The notes: a model not told the origin generated them from the sequence alone. DNA of 60,148 bases from Thermoanaerobaculia bacterium (GCA_017883235.1 JADGNY010000022.1:1-60148), one strand, 5' to 3'; numbered from the stretch's first letter, positions 25,826 through 34,725 are shown. Made by a program: numbers and translations.

Positions 25826-26854
25826 TTAATCGCTCGTCCTCGTTCCCTTTCGAAGCGTTTCGCACATCGCGGTGGTGAAGTCGGCTGTCGTACCTCTCCC
25901 GCCGATGTCGCGGGTGCGGTGCTCGGGGCCGGAATCGAGCACTTTCATGATCGCGTCATCGATCCGTTGAGCCGGCCCCATCTCGCCGAGGTGGTGGAGC
26001 ATCAGCACCGCCGACTTCAGCATCGCCAGCGGGTTGGCTTTGTTCTGGCCGGCGATGTCGGGCGCGCTCCCATGCACCGCCTCGAAGACCGCACCGCTCT
26101 CGCCGATGTTGGCGCCGCCGACGACGCCCAGTCCGCCCACCAGTCCAGCGGCGAGGTCGGAGACGATGTCGCCGTAGAGGTTTTCCAGCAACAGGATGTC
26201 GAACTGCGTCGGATCGGTGACCATCTGCATGCAGAGGTTGTCGACGATCTTGTCGTCCGCGACGATACTCGGATACTCCTTCGAGACGTTGCGGAAGCAC
26301 TGCAGGAAGAGGCCATCCGACAGCTTCATGATGTTGGCCTTGTGGATCGCCGTGACTCGCTTGCGTCCATGCGTCCGCGCATATTCGAAGGCGAAGCGGG
26401 CGATCCGCGTCGACGCTTTCTCCGTGATGATCTTCAGCGATTCGACGACGCCCGGGACAACCTCGTGTTCAAGGCCGCTGTAGAGGTCTTCCGTGTTCTC
26501 CCGGACGACGATGATGTCGACGTTCTCGAAGCGCGTGATGATGTTCGGCATCGACTTAACCGGCCGCAGGTTGGCGTAGAGGTCGAGTGTCTTGCGCAGC
26601 CGGACGTTGATGGAAGAGAACCCGGTGCCGATCGGCGTCGTGACCGGTCCCTTCAGCGCAACTTTGTTGCGCAGGATCGATTCGATCACCTCACCCGGCA
26701 GGGGGTCACCGGACCGTGCCAGCGCTTCGGCACCGACGAAGAACTTCTCCCACTCGACGTCGACCCCCGAGCACTCGATGATCGAGACCACCGAGGCCGT
26801 GACCTCGGGGCCGATCCCGTCACCTGGGAGAAGCGTGATCTTGTGTTGCGTCAT
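25826..26854 (-). CDS. NAD-dependent isocitrate dehydrogenase (IDH/IPMDH superfamily)
   Basis: The 342-residue protein belongs to the isocitrate/isopropylmalate dehydrogenase family: LLPGDGIGPEVTASVV, VALKGPVTTPIGTGFSSINV, RKTLDLYANLRPVKSMP, VVRENTEDLYSGLEH, THGRKRVTAIHKANIMK, ENLYGDIVSDLAAGL and EAVHGSAPDIAGQNKANP. The S-x-N-V-x-L-R-K segment and the ENTEDLYSG loop favour isocitrate over isopropylmalate, and the short form suggests NAD use. It converts isocitrate to 2-oxoglutarate in the TCA cycle. The start at 26854 has AAAGGA upstream and overlaps the end of the phosphotransferase gene by 35 bases. Confidence 0.88.
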   Translation of the reverse strand: MTQHKITLLPGDGIGPEVTASVVSIIECSGVDVEWEKFFVGAEALARSGDPLPGEVIESILRNKVALKGPVTTPIGTGFSSINVRLRKTLDLYANLRPVKSMPNIITRFENVDIIVVRENTEDLYSGLEHEVVPGVVESLKIITEKASTRIARFAFEYARTHGRKRVTAIHKANIMKLSDGLFLQCFRNVSKEYPSIVADDKIVDNLCMQMVTDPTQFDILLLENLYGDIVSDLAAGLVGGLGVVGGANIGESGAVFEAVHGSAPDIAGQNKANPLAMLKSAVLMLHHLGEMGPAQRIDDAIMKVLDSGPEHRTRDIGGRGTTADFTTAMCETLRKGTRTSD

Positions 26855-27878
26855 GATGAATCCTTTCCGACCGCTCACGCGCCGTTGCTAAGGAGAAGTC
26901 CATCGGCAGCAGGTCGGACAGCGAACCATATTCGGGCAGTTCGTCGATGCAGCGACGGACGCTTTCCAGCGTCGGCGGGATGAAGTCGAGATACCACATG
27001 CGGCCGCGCGTGAGCGGCTGCTTTGAGAACGTACCGAGAATCTTGATGGAGCGCTGAAGCAAGGTCTCGAAATAGCGGCGACGCATCGACCGGCGTTCAC
27101 CGTGAGGCAACGCGGTGCGGGCCGGCAAGCCATGGACCCGCCACTCCGCATAGTAGTCGACCAGCTCCAACTCCGTTGCTTCACCCAGGATGCGGGCCAC
27201 GCCGCGGTCACGAAGGAGAGAGGCGATATCGTAGGTGTCAGGACCCATTCGGAGATCCTGATAGTCGATGAGATAAAGCTTCTCGTTAAAGATATGAATA
27301 TTCTGGCCGTGATAATCGCGGTGACATAAAACGTAGGGGTGCCGCGAAATATTATCGGCCAGTTTTCTGAGCAATGGTTTTAGAGCCGCGGCGGCCGCGG
27401 CGGGCACGCCCATGAGTTTCTCGACGTAGAACTCACGCGACATCTCCAGCTCGTTGAAAAAGAAGTCGCCCGTGAACGGCGGATTGATGTCTACCGCGCC
27501 GGCCTTCTGGAAGTAGGCGAGGAGCGTGACCGCCTTCCGGTACCAGCGAACCCCTTCCTCGCGGTCGCGGTGGAGGAGGTCGAAGAGCGTCTGATCGCCG
27601 ACATCCTGCTGCAGCATGGCCGCGTCGCAGTGCTCCATCAGCTTCGGCAGGTAGGCGTGCTTCGATGCGGCGCGGTACGCGGAAAGAACCCGAGGCAGAT
27701 CGTGACGCACCTCATCCGGGTACCAGGTCAGCATGTGCCTGCTCCCGTCGCCCGCGGTGATCCGGTAATAGACCCGAACCGAGGCATCGCCGGGAAGCCG
27801 CGCAGCCGACCATCCGTCGCCGAGCCACGACCGTAGCGCGGTGGTGACTTCCACCGGAAGTTCAGCGGTTTCCTTCAT
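26820..27878 (-). CDS. APH/choline-kinase-family phosphotransferase, AmgK-like
   Basis: The 352-residue protein has a kinase fold: PGDASVRVYYRI near the N-terminus, catalytic VLCHRDYHGQNIHI and metal-binding LIDYQDLRMGPDTYDIASLL. The D-x-Q-D-x-x-x-G-P-x-T-Y-D form resembles AmgK, the anomeric N-acetylmuramate/N-acetylglucosamine kinase of peptidoglycan recycling. An amgK pair normally includes the nucleotidyltransferase murU, which is absent here, so the substrate remains uncertain. The start at 27878 follows CCGGAG; an upstream in-frame start lacks support. Its end overlaps isocitrate dehydrogenase. Confidence 0.82.
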   Translation of the reverse strand: MKETAELPVEVTTALRSWLGDGWSAARLPGDASVRVYYRITAGDGSRHMLTWYPDEVRHDLPRVLSAYRAASKHAYLPKLMEHCDAAMLQQDVGDQTLFDLLHRDREEGVRWYRKAVTLLAYFQKAGAVDINPPFTGDFFFNELEMSREFYVEKLMGVPAAAAAALKPLLRKLADNISRHPYVLCHRDYHGQNIHIFNEKLYLIDYQDLRMGPDTYDIASLLRDRGVARILGEATELELVDYYAEWRVHGLPARTALPHGERRSMRRRYFETLLQRSIKILGTFSKQPLTRGRMWYLDFIPPTLESVRRCIDELPEYGSLSDLLPMDFSLATARERSERIHHDATQDHASPR

Positions 27879-27956
27879 GACTCCGGACGTCCCTTGCAGA
27901 CTGCGTGACACCAGCAGGTCCCACGCAGTCTGCGCACGGTCCGGACGGGCAGAATC

Positions 27957-28673
27957 TTATTTCGGCGCCGGGCCCTGCTCATCGGGCTTGGCGTTGCGGA
28001 TCACGATCTTGTCGATACTTATGGGATTGATCGGACGTTCCTGGCCGCCGGCCGGCGCGTTAACGATCTTGTCAGCGATGTCCATCCCTTTCGTCACCTG
28101 ACCGAAGACGCTGTACTGCCCGTCGAGCGACGGATAGTCGGCGACCATGATGAAGAACTGCGATGAGGCGCTGTTCGGAGAGTTCGAGCGCGCCATCGAT
28201 ACGATGCCACGCTTGTGCTTGACGGAGCTGAACTCGGCGTCGATGTTCTTACCGGAGCCGCCCGTGCCCCACGTCGACGGCGGGCCGGAGATCGTGTTCG
28301 GGTCGCCGCCCTGGATCATGAAGCCTGGAATGACGCGATGGAACTTCGAGCCGTTGTAGAAGCCCTTCTCGGCGAGGTCGATGAAGTTCTTCACATGGTT
28401 CGGCGCGACGTCAGGGAAGAATCGGATGTCGATCTCGCCGGCGCTGGTGTGCAGCTCGGCTACCTTGTTCTCGTACTGGCTCATCGGCTTTTTCTCCTCT
28501 GTTGCGGTCGTCGGCGCGGCCGTAGGCGGTACGGTAGCCTCGGTCGCGGTTGCACTGCTGGTGGTCATGGTGTCTGTTTGCGCGACTGCCGTCCCGTTGG
28601 GCACGTTGCTCGAGGGCGAGCATGCAGTGACGGCGACGGCGAGCAGCGCGTAGATGACGTTATTCAAGAGCAT
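27957..28673 (-). CDS. Cyclophilin-type peptidyl-prolyl isomerase, lipoprotein
   Basis: The product of up to 238 residues has a lipoprotein signal (IYALLAVAVTAC) and then a Ser/Thr/Ala/Pro-rich linker of about 60 residues. The cyclophilin domain follows: FFPDVAPNHVKNFIDLAEKG, FHRVIPGFMIQGGDP, GIVSMARSNSPNSASSQFFI and YSVFGQVTKGMDI. The Arg, Phe and Gln of the active site are present. It should be a periplasmic, membrane-tethered prolyl isomerase. The Shine-Dalgarno AAGGAGG touches the ATG at 28673, which is too close; the TTG two codons in (28667) has ideal spacing and is the likelier start. Confidence 0.93.
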   Translation of the reverse strand: MLLNNVIYALLAVAVTACSPSSNVPNGTAVAQTDTMTTSSATATEATVPPTAAPTTATEEKKPMSQYENKVAELHTSAGEIDIRFFPDVAPNHVKNFIDLAEKGFYNGSKFHRVIPGFMIQGGDPNTISGPPSTWGTGGSGKNIDAEFSSVKHKRGIVSMARSNSPNSASSQFFIMVADYPSLDGQYSVFGQVTKGMDIADKIVNAPAGGQERPINPISIDKIVIRNAKPDEQGPAPK

Positions 28674-28745
28674 CCTCCTTCGTGGTCTCGGTGGCGAATC
28701 CTACTACGCCGAGCGCCGGAGTCGAGGCCGATGAGCCGGTGGCAA

Positions 28746-29432
28746 TCAGGGGAACATGTCCGTTCCGTTCGTTTCGAGTGTACCGATCGTCAGATGGCGA
28801 ATCGGATGCTGAGGCTCGAACTCGATCCGCAGCATAGTGACGCTGCGCTCGCCGGGCTTGACGACGACCTCTCCGAAGTAGAGCGTGCCCACTCCAGCGA
28901 CAACGAGGGTCTGATCCTGGTCATCAAGAAGAGCCGATGCGAGCGGTAACGACGCGCCGTCACGACCGCGGAGAGCGGCGAAGGTTCGAACCTCGTTCAG
29001 ACGGACAGCATCAGGCCGCAAGGAAACGTGGCGACCATCGACGACGACGTTCTTGAGGCGAAGGTTGTCAATGGTGATCTCTGCTTCCGCAGCACCCCGT
29101 GCCTGGCGCCCTACGACGCGGGCGGTGATCTCTTCGATCTGGATGCGGCCGAGGATGTCGATATTGCGCAGAGCCACCACTGCGGTAGTGACGGCGACAT
29201 GGCCGTCATCGGTCCCGAGTACGGAGGAGGTTGCTTGATCGAAACGAATACCGTTCGTGTCGTAGTGTTCGACGACGACATTCCCCGCGCCACCGGCGGG
29301 CGCCAGCGCCACTGCGCCAGCGGTCGGGACGTCGCCGCCGATTGCGATGACCTGTGCGTGAAAATGATGGTGCATCGCTGCGGCCGGGAGTGCAACGAGC
29401 ATCAGCAGAAACGGTAACACGCGGGATTTCAT
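28746..29432 (-). CDS. Secreted protein of an unrecognised family, paralog of the 31928-32851 product
   Basis: The 228-residue protein starts with a signal peptide (MKSRVLPFLLMLVALPAAA) behind a strong AAGGAGG site. The mature part has HFHAQVIAIGG, AGAVALAPAGGAGNV, a beta-rich middle, LYFGEVVVKPGERSVTMLRI and a C-terminus ETNGTDMFP. The same landmarks occur in order in the 307-residue product encoded at 31928-32851 (SVALAPSGGEG, GELIIKPGERRLNLLRF, TTNGTEMVP). I know no family name. Position as last gene after a CHAT protease in a sigma-anti-sigma operon suggests an exported substrate or partner of that protease. Confidence 0.8.
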   Translation of the reverse strand: MKSRVLPFLLMLVALPAAAMHHHFHAQVIAIGGDVPTAGAVALAPAGGAGNVVVEHYDTNGIRFDQATSSVLGTDDGHVAVTTAVVALRNIDILGRIQIEEITARVVGRQARGAAEAEITIDNLRLKNVVVDGRHVSLRPDAVRLNEVRTFAALRGRDGASLPLASALLDDQDQTLVVAGVGTLYFGEVVVKPGERSVTMLRIEFEPQHPIRHLTIGTLETNGTDMFP

Positions 29433-29508
29433 GACGAACCTCCTTCACGGGTAAGACGCCGGCGTCATTGCCGGCGGTCTGAGACGATCGAATGGGCGCT
29501 TCAGGCAC

Positions 29509-31950
29509 TCATGATCCTGAGTAGAGGACGAAGGGAGCCCAGTACCTCGGCTGCCGGTAAACCGTGGCGCCGCCGTGAATCAACTTGAGTTTCGCGGCGC
29601 GCAGCGAGGTTGCTGGATCCTGACCGGCACGGATACCCGCATAGAGGTCGTCCATCATTTTCGGCGTAGCGTCGTCGTTCGCTTCCCACAGAGCTGCGAT
29701 CACTTGGCGCGCACCGGCGTGCAGAAACGCCCACGCCAGGCCCACAAGGCCTTCACCGGTGTAGGTTCGCGTGCCGGCGCCGTGACAGCTCGAGATGGTG
29801 ACGAGTCCAGCTCGCAATCGATGTTTGAGGATATCGCGCGCATACAGCTTGTAATCGTCGCCGTCCCGAGCAAGAATTACAGCAGAGTCGAGCGGGCGCT
29901 GGCGGGTAGCAATGCCGTGGGCTACGAAATGGATGAATCCATATTGTCCCGCGTTAGCCCTCTCGTACGCGCGGGGCGTTGCCGCCCTTCCCTTTAAGGT
30001 CGTGCACCTCTGAGGGAAGTGCTGCTGGACGAGCGACATCTCCTCCGCGGCCTTCTTTAGGCGCGGAAACTCCGGGGCAGGCGACGGCGGATCGCCCACC
30101 AGAAGCATCGAAGCTGGTGGTACTCCGGTCCGCGGACGATCGAGCAATTCGAGCGAGCCAGCTGTTTCGATCGTGACGTTCTCAATCCAGTAGTGCCTCG
30201 TTGCCGGATCGACGAGCGTTTCCATGTTGAACGCATGCATTTGGCCGTCCGGAACGATGATGACGCGCCCACCTTTCGGGATGCGCTTAGCTACCGGCTC
30301 AACAAGCATGCTATATAACTCGGCGCCGTGTGCCTGGGTTGCGTCGCCCACACGGACGCTGCGGATCTCTTTCGAGTAGATAGCCACCTTTTCTGCGATC
30401 GTACTCGCCGAGGGCAGTCTAGCGACTTCAATTGCCGAAGGAGTAATGGTCCAGACGTACGAGCGTTTCGAGCCTAACCAATAGGACAAGAGTATAGCGT
30501 GGCGATCACGGGCCAGACGCATGGGATCGACGCGCCGCGGTACCGTGCCGGTATCCAGCGATTCCGCGAGCGTTTGCGCCCGGCTGGCTTCAGCTACCGA
30601 GAGTGCCTCTGCGACGTGGTTCTCTGTCAGAAGAAAGGAGACGTAGTCGTCGTAAATCTCGCGCACGAGCGTACCAAAGGGCAAGCGGAGCTCGTCGGAT
30701 CTCACATCTTTCCGCGCCTCGTCGGCCGTATCGATGGCACGGCGGAAGTGTTCGTCCGCATCGGCATAACGATTCGCCGCAACGTGGAACTGTGCAAGGC
30801 GTGCTTCCGCCTCCCATTTCTGCGGCTTTGACTCCGCCGAGGCAATCACCCGCTGCGCTTTCTCGACAGCCGAGCTGAGCTGGCCGGAGGCGGCGTCGAT
30901 TCGGGCGTCGATCAGCAGCGCCCGGAGCACTTGCTTTTGATCATTCTCTGCACGCGCAAGGGTCGATGCCTCCTCGTTCGTCAGACGAGCGGCGCGCAGA
31001 TCTCCCGTTTCGAGTTGTGCAGTAGCCAAGTTGATGGTGAAATCGGCAAGATCGCGATGCTTGGCTGGTCGCGCGATGGCTAACCCTCGTTCGTAGTACT
31101 GGAGCGCCGATACCTGGTCTCCTCGCATATGAGCGATGTCGCCGAACAATTCAAAAAATACGATGAGATCATGATCGGCTCGAAGCCGGGTGGCCAGCGG
31201 GATAGCGTGGTTCAATAGGATCGCTGCGTTCTCAAAATCTCCGACAGACTCGTAGGCCCAAGCCAGATTCCCTTCGATCTTTACGATCGTCAACTCCGAT
31301 CCAGACGCCTGCGCCAGCGCGAGCTGGCGTCGAAACAGATCGATCGACTCGTCGTAACGTTGCTGCTCCGTCCTCACAATCGCCAGCGTCGACAACGCCT
31401 TGATCTCGATTGCTGGCTGCGAATAACGCCGTGCGGCCGTGACGGCAGCACGTGCGTAGAGGATCGCGTCGTCCTGCTTCTTGCGGGCGTACTCGAAATT
31501 CGCGCGATAAAGAAGGACTTCACTAATGGATCGAGGTTGATAGGCGTGGGCAAGTTTCTCGGCGCGTGCCAGGAGTTTCTCGGCAACCGGGAATTGCTTG
31601 TCTCGGTAGTACGCAGTTGCCAAATATGTCAGACGGTAGACTTCGAGGTCGCTATGGGCAAGGCGACGTGGCAACTCCGGTTCGAGGGCAACAAGCGCAG
31701 AAGCTGCATCACTACGGCCGAGGAGCACCTTGCCGCGGAGCACACGAAGGCCCCACACGGCGTCGGCGTCATTGCCACCGAAGCGTTGCAACGCAGCGTC
31801 GATGTACGGAAGTGCTGCGCTCCAGTCGCCGCGCTCGCACAACAGCGCAGCCTGCTGGTACGCAGCTCCCTCCTCACTCTTCGATGTTCCCGCGAAGATC
31901 GCGAAAAACAGCAGAAGACAAAACAGCCTAAGGGACCATTTCCGTACCAT
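29509..31950 (-). CDS. Secreted TPR-CHAT protease
   Basis: The 813-residue protein begins with a signal peptide (LRLFCLLLFFAIFAGTSKS). Residues about 30-430 are TPR-like repeats (YQQAALLCERGDWSAALPYI, AWAYESVGDFENAAILLNHA). Residues about 530-813 form a CHAT domain, a caspase-like cysteine peptidase. The catalytic His is H678 in YGFIHFVAHGIA and the Cys is C722 in GLVTISSCHGAG, followed by GEGLVGLAWAFLHAGARQVI and the terminal strand YWAPFVLYSG. Both dyad residues are intact. It overlaps the end of the preceding paralog gene by 23 bases and lies in the ECF sigma/anti-sigma operon. CHAT enzymes cleave partner proteins after activation; the secreted location here is notable, since known CHAT effectors are mostly cytoplasmic. 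Confidence 0.93.
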   Translation of the reverse strand: MVRKWSLRLFCLLLFFAIFAGTSKSEEGAAYQQAALLCERGDWSAALPYIDAALQRFGGNDADAVWGLRVLRGKVLLGRSDAASALVALEPELPRRLAHSDLEVYRLTYLATAYYRDKQFPVAEKLLARAEKLAHAYQPRSISEVLLYRANFEYARKKQDDAILYARAAVTAARRYSQPAIEIKALSTLAIVRTEQQRYDESIDLFRRQLALAQASGSELTIVKIEGNLAWAYESVGDFENAAILLNHAIPLATRLRADHDLIVFFELFGDIAHMRGDQVSALQYYERGLAIARPAKHRDLADFTINLATAQLETGDLRAARLTNEEASTLARAENDQKQVLRALLIDARIDAASGQLSSAVEKAQRVIASAESKPQKWEAEARLAQFHVAANRYADADEHFRRAIDTADEARKDVRSDELRLPFGTLVREIYDDYVSFLLTENHVAEALSVAEASRAQTLAESLDTGTVPRRVDPMRLARDRHAILLSYWLGSKRSYVWTITPSAIEVARLPSASTIAEKVAIYSKEIRSVRVGDATQAHGAELYSMLVEPVAKRIPKGGRVIIVPDGQMHAFNMETLVDPATRHYWIENVTIETAGSLELLDRPRTGVPPASMLLVGDPPSPAPEFPRLKKAAEEMSLVQQHFPQRCTTLKGRAATPRAYERANAGQYGFIHFVAHGIATRQRPLDSAVILARDGDDYKLYARDILKHRLRAGLVTISSCHGAGTRTYTGEGLVGLAWAFLHAGARQVIAALWEANDDATPKMMDDLYAGIRAGQDPATSLRAAKLKLIHGGATVYRQPRYWAPFVLYSGS

Positions 31951-32851
31951 TCGTCGTTACCGAAGCCGCCGTTCCATCTCCCATAATCGGGCAACCGAAT
32001 TGAAATCGCAAAAGATTGAGTCTGCGCTCTCCCGGCTTGATGATCAATTCGCCGACCTTGATCGCGCCGAACTCGGCGACCTTGATGACATATCCGTGGC
32101 GGCGAACGGGGAATCTGCTACGCAGCTCCTCCGCCTTGAACTGTGAATCATCGACAACGTCGATGCCGTCGATCGAGTCGACCAGCGAACAGTGGATCGA
32201 GCCATGGTCGTCGGGCGCACCCTCTGTGCAGTCCTTCGGGTTCCAGCAGAAGCGATCGCAGAGAAGCTCGGCGACGCGCCTTTCCTGTGCCTGCTGAAAC
32301 GCGGTATCTTGCGCGACTTGGCTGTTCGCGCTAATGGTTTGTTGCACACTCTCTGCAATCAACCGTTGTACCTGAGTATCGTCAGCCATGTCGCGGCCGG
32401 TCTTGGCCAGCGCGGCGGACAACGTGGCGTGCGTCGGATAGCGCGCAAAGAAGTCGTGATTGAAGTTGACCTGAACAGGCTTTCCTCCAATCCTGAGGTT
32501 CTCGACCGACGTGCCGTGAACGGTGATCTCACCTTCCTCTTCTCCCAGGACGTGGCGCGAGGTGATGCGGCTGGATAGCAGGTCGGCATGCAACAGGTTC
32601 AACACGTTGAGATTCTTGATCGTCACCGACGCCAACGTGTTGCGGATGTCGCCCTCTTCGCTTCCGCCGACGTAGACCGAGGCCTCGTCGAAGGTGATGA
32701 TCCCCTTGTAGTCGAAGTTACGAACCGACTCGTAGCCCTCGCCGCCACTGGGAGCGAGCGCGACCGACGCTTGGCTGGGGATAACGCTGGAACTCGGCTG
32801 CTGAATGCGCCCACCGAATGCGAGGGCGCTCGCATTGAATGCGAATGACAT
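31928..32851 (-). CDS. Protein of the same unrecognised family as 28746-29432, longer form
   Basis: The 307-residue protein has no clear signal peptide (MSFAFNASALAFGGRIQQ) although its start is well supported by GAGGAGG. The family core is SVALAPSGGEGYESV, TFDEASVYVGGSEEGD, TIKNLNVLNLLHADLLSSRI, ENLRIGGKPVQVNF and the end TTNGTEMVP. An insertion of about 90 residues (about 145-235) contains a helical, Gln-rich part and a four-Cys cluster around LCDRFCWNPKDC, which the shorter paralog lacks. It lies directly upstream of the CHAT gene, which overlaps it by 23 bases, so the two are translationally coupled. Function unknown; a CHAT substrate or inhibitor is inference. Confidence 0.78.
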   Translation of the reverse strand: MSFAFNASALAFGGRIQQPSSSVIPSQASVALAPSGGEGYESVRNFDYKGIITFDEASVYVGGSEEGDIRNTLASVTIKNLNVLNLLHADLLSSRITSRHVLGEEEGEITVHGTSVENLRIGGKPVQVNFNHDFFARYPTHATLSAALAKTGRDMADDTQVQRLIAESVQQTISANSQVAQDTAFQQAQERRVAELLCDRFCWNPKDCTEGAPDDHGSIHCSLVDSIDGIDVVDDSQFKAEELRSRFPVRRHGYVIKVAEFGAIKVGELIIKPGERRLNLLRFQFGCPIMGDGTAASVTTNGTEMVP

Positions 32852-32875
32852 GACTGCCTCCTCTTCTCTCTACGG

Positions 32876-33517
32876 TTACCGAACCTCCACTGCGAAGGGG
32901 TACGCGGCGATCTCTCGGTCGCCACCTCGGATCACAACGTTGTACTTGCCGCTGCGGAGGGTTTGCGCCTTCACCGGCATCCGGACCGCGGTCTCCGCCT
33001 GCTTCCGGGTCACGGAGATCGTCTGGACGATCCCGCCTGCTGCATCCTGCAATTCGCAGGTGTAGAGAGGCAGCGAGTGTTCCGGCGGAGGAATCACGAA
33101 GTACAGAGCTACCGGCTGATCGGCTCGTAGTTTGCGGACGTCATTGGGGCCGCGCGAGGAATCGAGCTCGATCGGCTGTTCGGCCGCAACAATACTGACA
33201 GGCTGTCCGATCGAGGTCGGAACCCGATGCTGCCAAAGGTACGCGCCGCCGACCGCCATGACGACCGCGGCGGCAACCGCCCAGCGCGTGAAGTGATTCG
33301 CCGGCTCGACACGACCCGCCGTCCTGACTCCGGCGGCAATCTTTGTCTCGTCGCGCACGTCGCTCGAGCATTCGGCGCAATCGAAAAAATGATCCTCGAA
33401 CGCGTCGCGCTCGGCTGGCTCCATTTCGCCGAGGACGTAGCGCTCCGCGGCCATCGATTCCACCACTGTGCGATGCTCTTCGGCGAACTTCAGTTCTACG
33501 TCGTCTTGCTGTTCCAT
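32876..33517 (-). CDS. Anti-sigma factor with N-terminal zf-HC2-like domain
   Basis: The 213-residue protein has a ZAS/zf-HC2-like N-terminal domain: YVLGEMEPAERDAFEDHFFD followed by CAEC, matching the H-x3-C-x2-C zinc site. A single membrane segment follows at about residues 80-95 (WAVAAAVVMAVGGAYLW), then a periplasmic domain of about 110 residues with a beta-rich pattern. Such proteins hold their ECF sigma factor inactive at the membrane. It follows the sigma gene by 21 bases, the canonical arrangement. The periplasmic domain would be the sensor and may be linked to the exported proteins of the operon. Confidence 0.88.
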   Translation of the reverse strand: MEQQDDVELKFAEEHRTVVESMAAERYVLGEMEPAERDAFEDHFFDCAECSSDVRDETKIAAGVRTAGRVEPANHFTRWAVAAAVVMAVGGAYLWQHRVPTSIGQPVSIVAAEQPIELDSSRGPNDVRKLRADQPVALYFVIPPPEHSLPLYTCELQDAAGGIVQTISVTRKQAETAVRMPVKAQTLRSGKYNVVIRGGDREIAAYPFAVEVR

Positions 33518-33538
33518 GTGCCCGTCTCTCTGCCCTTC

Positions 33539-34144
33539 TCAGTTTGGTAGTGACGGATGGTCGTCATCCGTTTCATCGGAGTGCATCCGGGTCACGTTTC
33601 GGCGCCAGCTCTTTCGGAACTTATCCTTGGCCCGATGAAGCAGCACGCGCAGATAGCTGGGCTTGATTTTCAACTCGCGGCAGATATCGTCGGGGCGGCG
33701 TTGCTCGAAGAAATGGGCGCGGAGAATCAACGCGTCGCGCTTCGGCAGATCGGCCATCACGACGCGGACGTGCTCGGCCTCCTCGGCGCTGAGGAGCGCT
33801 TTTACGACATCCTCCAACGTGACGACTTCGAGATGCTCGTCGGTCAGCGGCTCGGTGCGATTTGCCTTCCGGTACCACTCGAACAGGATGTTCGTGCATA
33901 TGGAGTTGACGTAGGAGCCCAGCCGCCGGCCGTCGCGAATCCCGCCGTCCGGCGAGCGCAACGTTTCGAAAAAGCGGGCAAAGACCGTCTGTCGGACGTC
34001 ATCGATCGCATCCATTGACGGCAGCCGCCTGCGGAGCTTGATCAGCAGAAGCTGCTGGAAATACGAGTGAAAATGCTCCTCGGTCCAGCGGTCTCCTTCC
34101 CGCAGACGCCGGACGTATTCGTCGTCGAACGTGAAGAGTTCCAT
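33539..34144 (-). CDS. ECF-type RNA polymerase sigma factor
   Basis: The 201-residue protein shows sigma region 2 (DAIDDVRQTVFARFFETLRS, then YVNSICTNILFEWYRKA) and region 4 (LPKRDALILRAHFFEQRRPD and ELKIKPSYLRVLLHRAKDKF), with no region 3, as in ECF sigmas. It is the first gene of a five-gene - strand operon with anti-sigma, two paralogous exported-type proteins and a CHAT protease. ECF sigmas commonly activate their own operon. Upstream, GTAACG-N16-TACTAT sits close to the ATG but cannot be identified as a specific ECF promoter. Confidence 0.93.
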   Translation of the reverse strand: MELFTFDDEYVRRLREGDRWTEEHFHSYFQQLLLIKLRRRLPSMDAIDDVRQTVFARFFETLRSPDGGIRDGRRLGSYVNSICTNILFEWYRKANRTEPLTDEHLEVVTLEDVVKALLSAEEAEHVRVVMADLPKRDALILRAHFFEQRRPDDICRELKIKPSYLRVLLHRAKDKFRKSWRRNVTRMHSDETDDDHPSLPN

Positions 34145-34208
34145 GAATAGTAGAGTGACTGAAACGTTACTTTAGCAGCTACGTGCCCTTCCAGCCTCGC
34201 GTATTTCC

Positions 34209-34652
34209 TTAGCGGTGCAGACGGCTGACGGCCTTCCGAAGCGCCGCGTGACCGATGGCGATGTCGATGCTGCGCTGCAGCATCGGGACGTACTGCGCTG
34301 AAAACGCGCCGGCGGCTTTTGCACCGAAGAGGCGGTCGATACGGCCGGCGATGGCGGCGACGTCCGCCGCTTCGAAATCAGTCCGCGCCATCTCGTCGAT
34401 ATCGACGATGAGGGAAGTGACAGGCTTGAGCCATTCGAAGAAGGGATCGTCCGTCAGGAGCTGAAGGAGTTGCGCAGGCTTGACCGGCGCAACGGCGAGC
34501 GCGTAGTCCTCTTTCGCGGCATCGATGAGAGCGCGATGAAGCGGAAGAAGGAGCTTCGAAACCTCGCGGAGCGATTCACGCTGAACAGCGCGCTCAGGCG
34601 AGTCCGGCGTGTGCATCGTCCGCGCGTAGAACGATTTCTTGTCGAGCGGCAT
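34209..34652 (-). CDS. Small helical protein of unknown function
   Basis: The start at 34652 (MPLDKKSFYARTMHTPDSPE) gives 147 residues. An in-frame ATG at 34712 would make the N-terminus run through a 17-bp-stem inverted repeat and is rejected. Landmarks are LLLPLHRALIDAAKEDYA, LLQLLTDDPFFEWLKPVTSL and VDIDEMARTDFE. The DPFFEWLKP motif recurs in small conserved hypothetical proteins of diverse bacteria as I recall, but I cannot name a domain. The protein is soluble and mostly helical. It stands between the ECF operon and the tRNA-Arg, transcribed on the - strand, perhaps alone. Confidence 0.72.
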   Translation of the reverse strand: MPLDKKSFYARTMHTPDSPERAVQRESLREVSKLLLPLHRALIDAAKEDYALAVAPVKPAQLLQLLTDDPFFEWLKPVTSLIVDIDEMARTDFEAADVAAIAGRIDRLFGAKAAGAFSAQYVPMLQRSIDIAIGHAALRKAVSRLHR

Positions 34653-34666
34653 AGCCCCGTAAACAT

Positions 34667-34725
34667 CGCGCCTCCACGGTTGGTTGGGGAAGGGTGGGTA
34701 GGCAGTGGCCAACCGTGGAGGCGCG
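34667..34725. repeat. Inverted repeat, perfect 17-bp stem
   Basis: CGCGCCTCCACGGTTGG (34667-34683) and CCAACCGTGGAGGCGCG (34709-34725) are exact reverse complements with a 25-base G-rich loop. It lies upstream of the - strand gene and of the + strand tRNA-Arg promoter. Confidence 0.92.
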
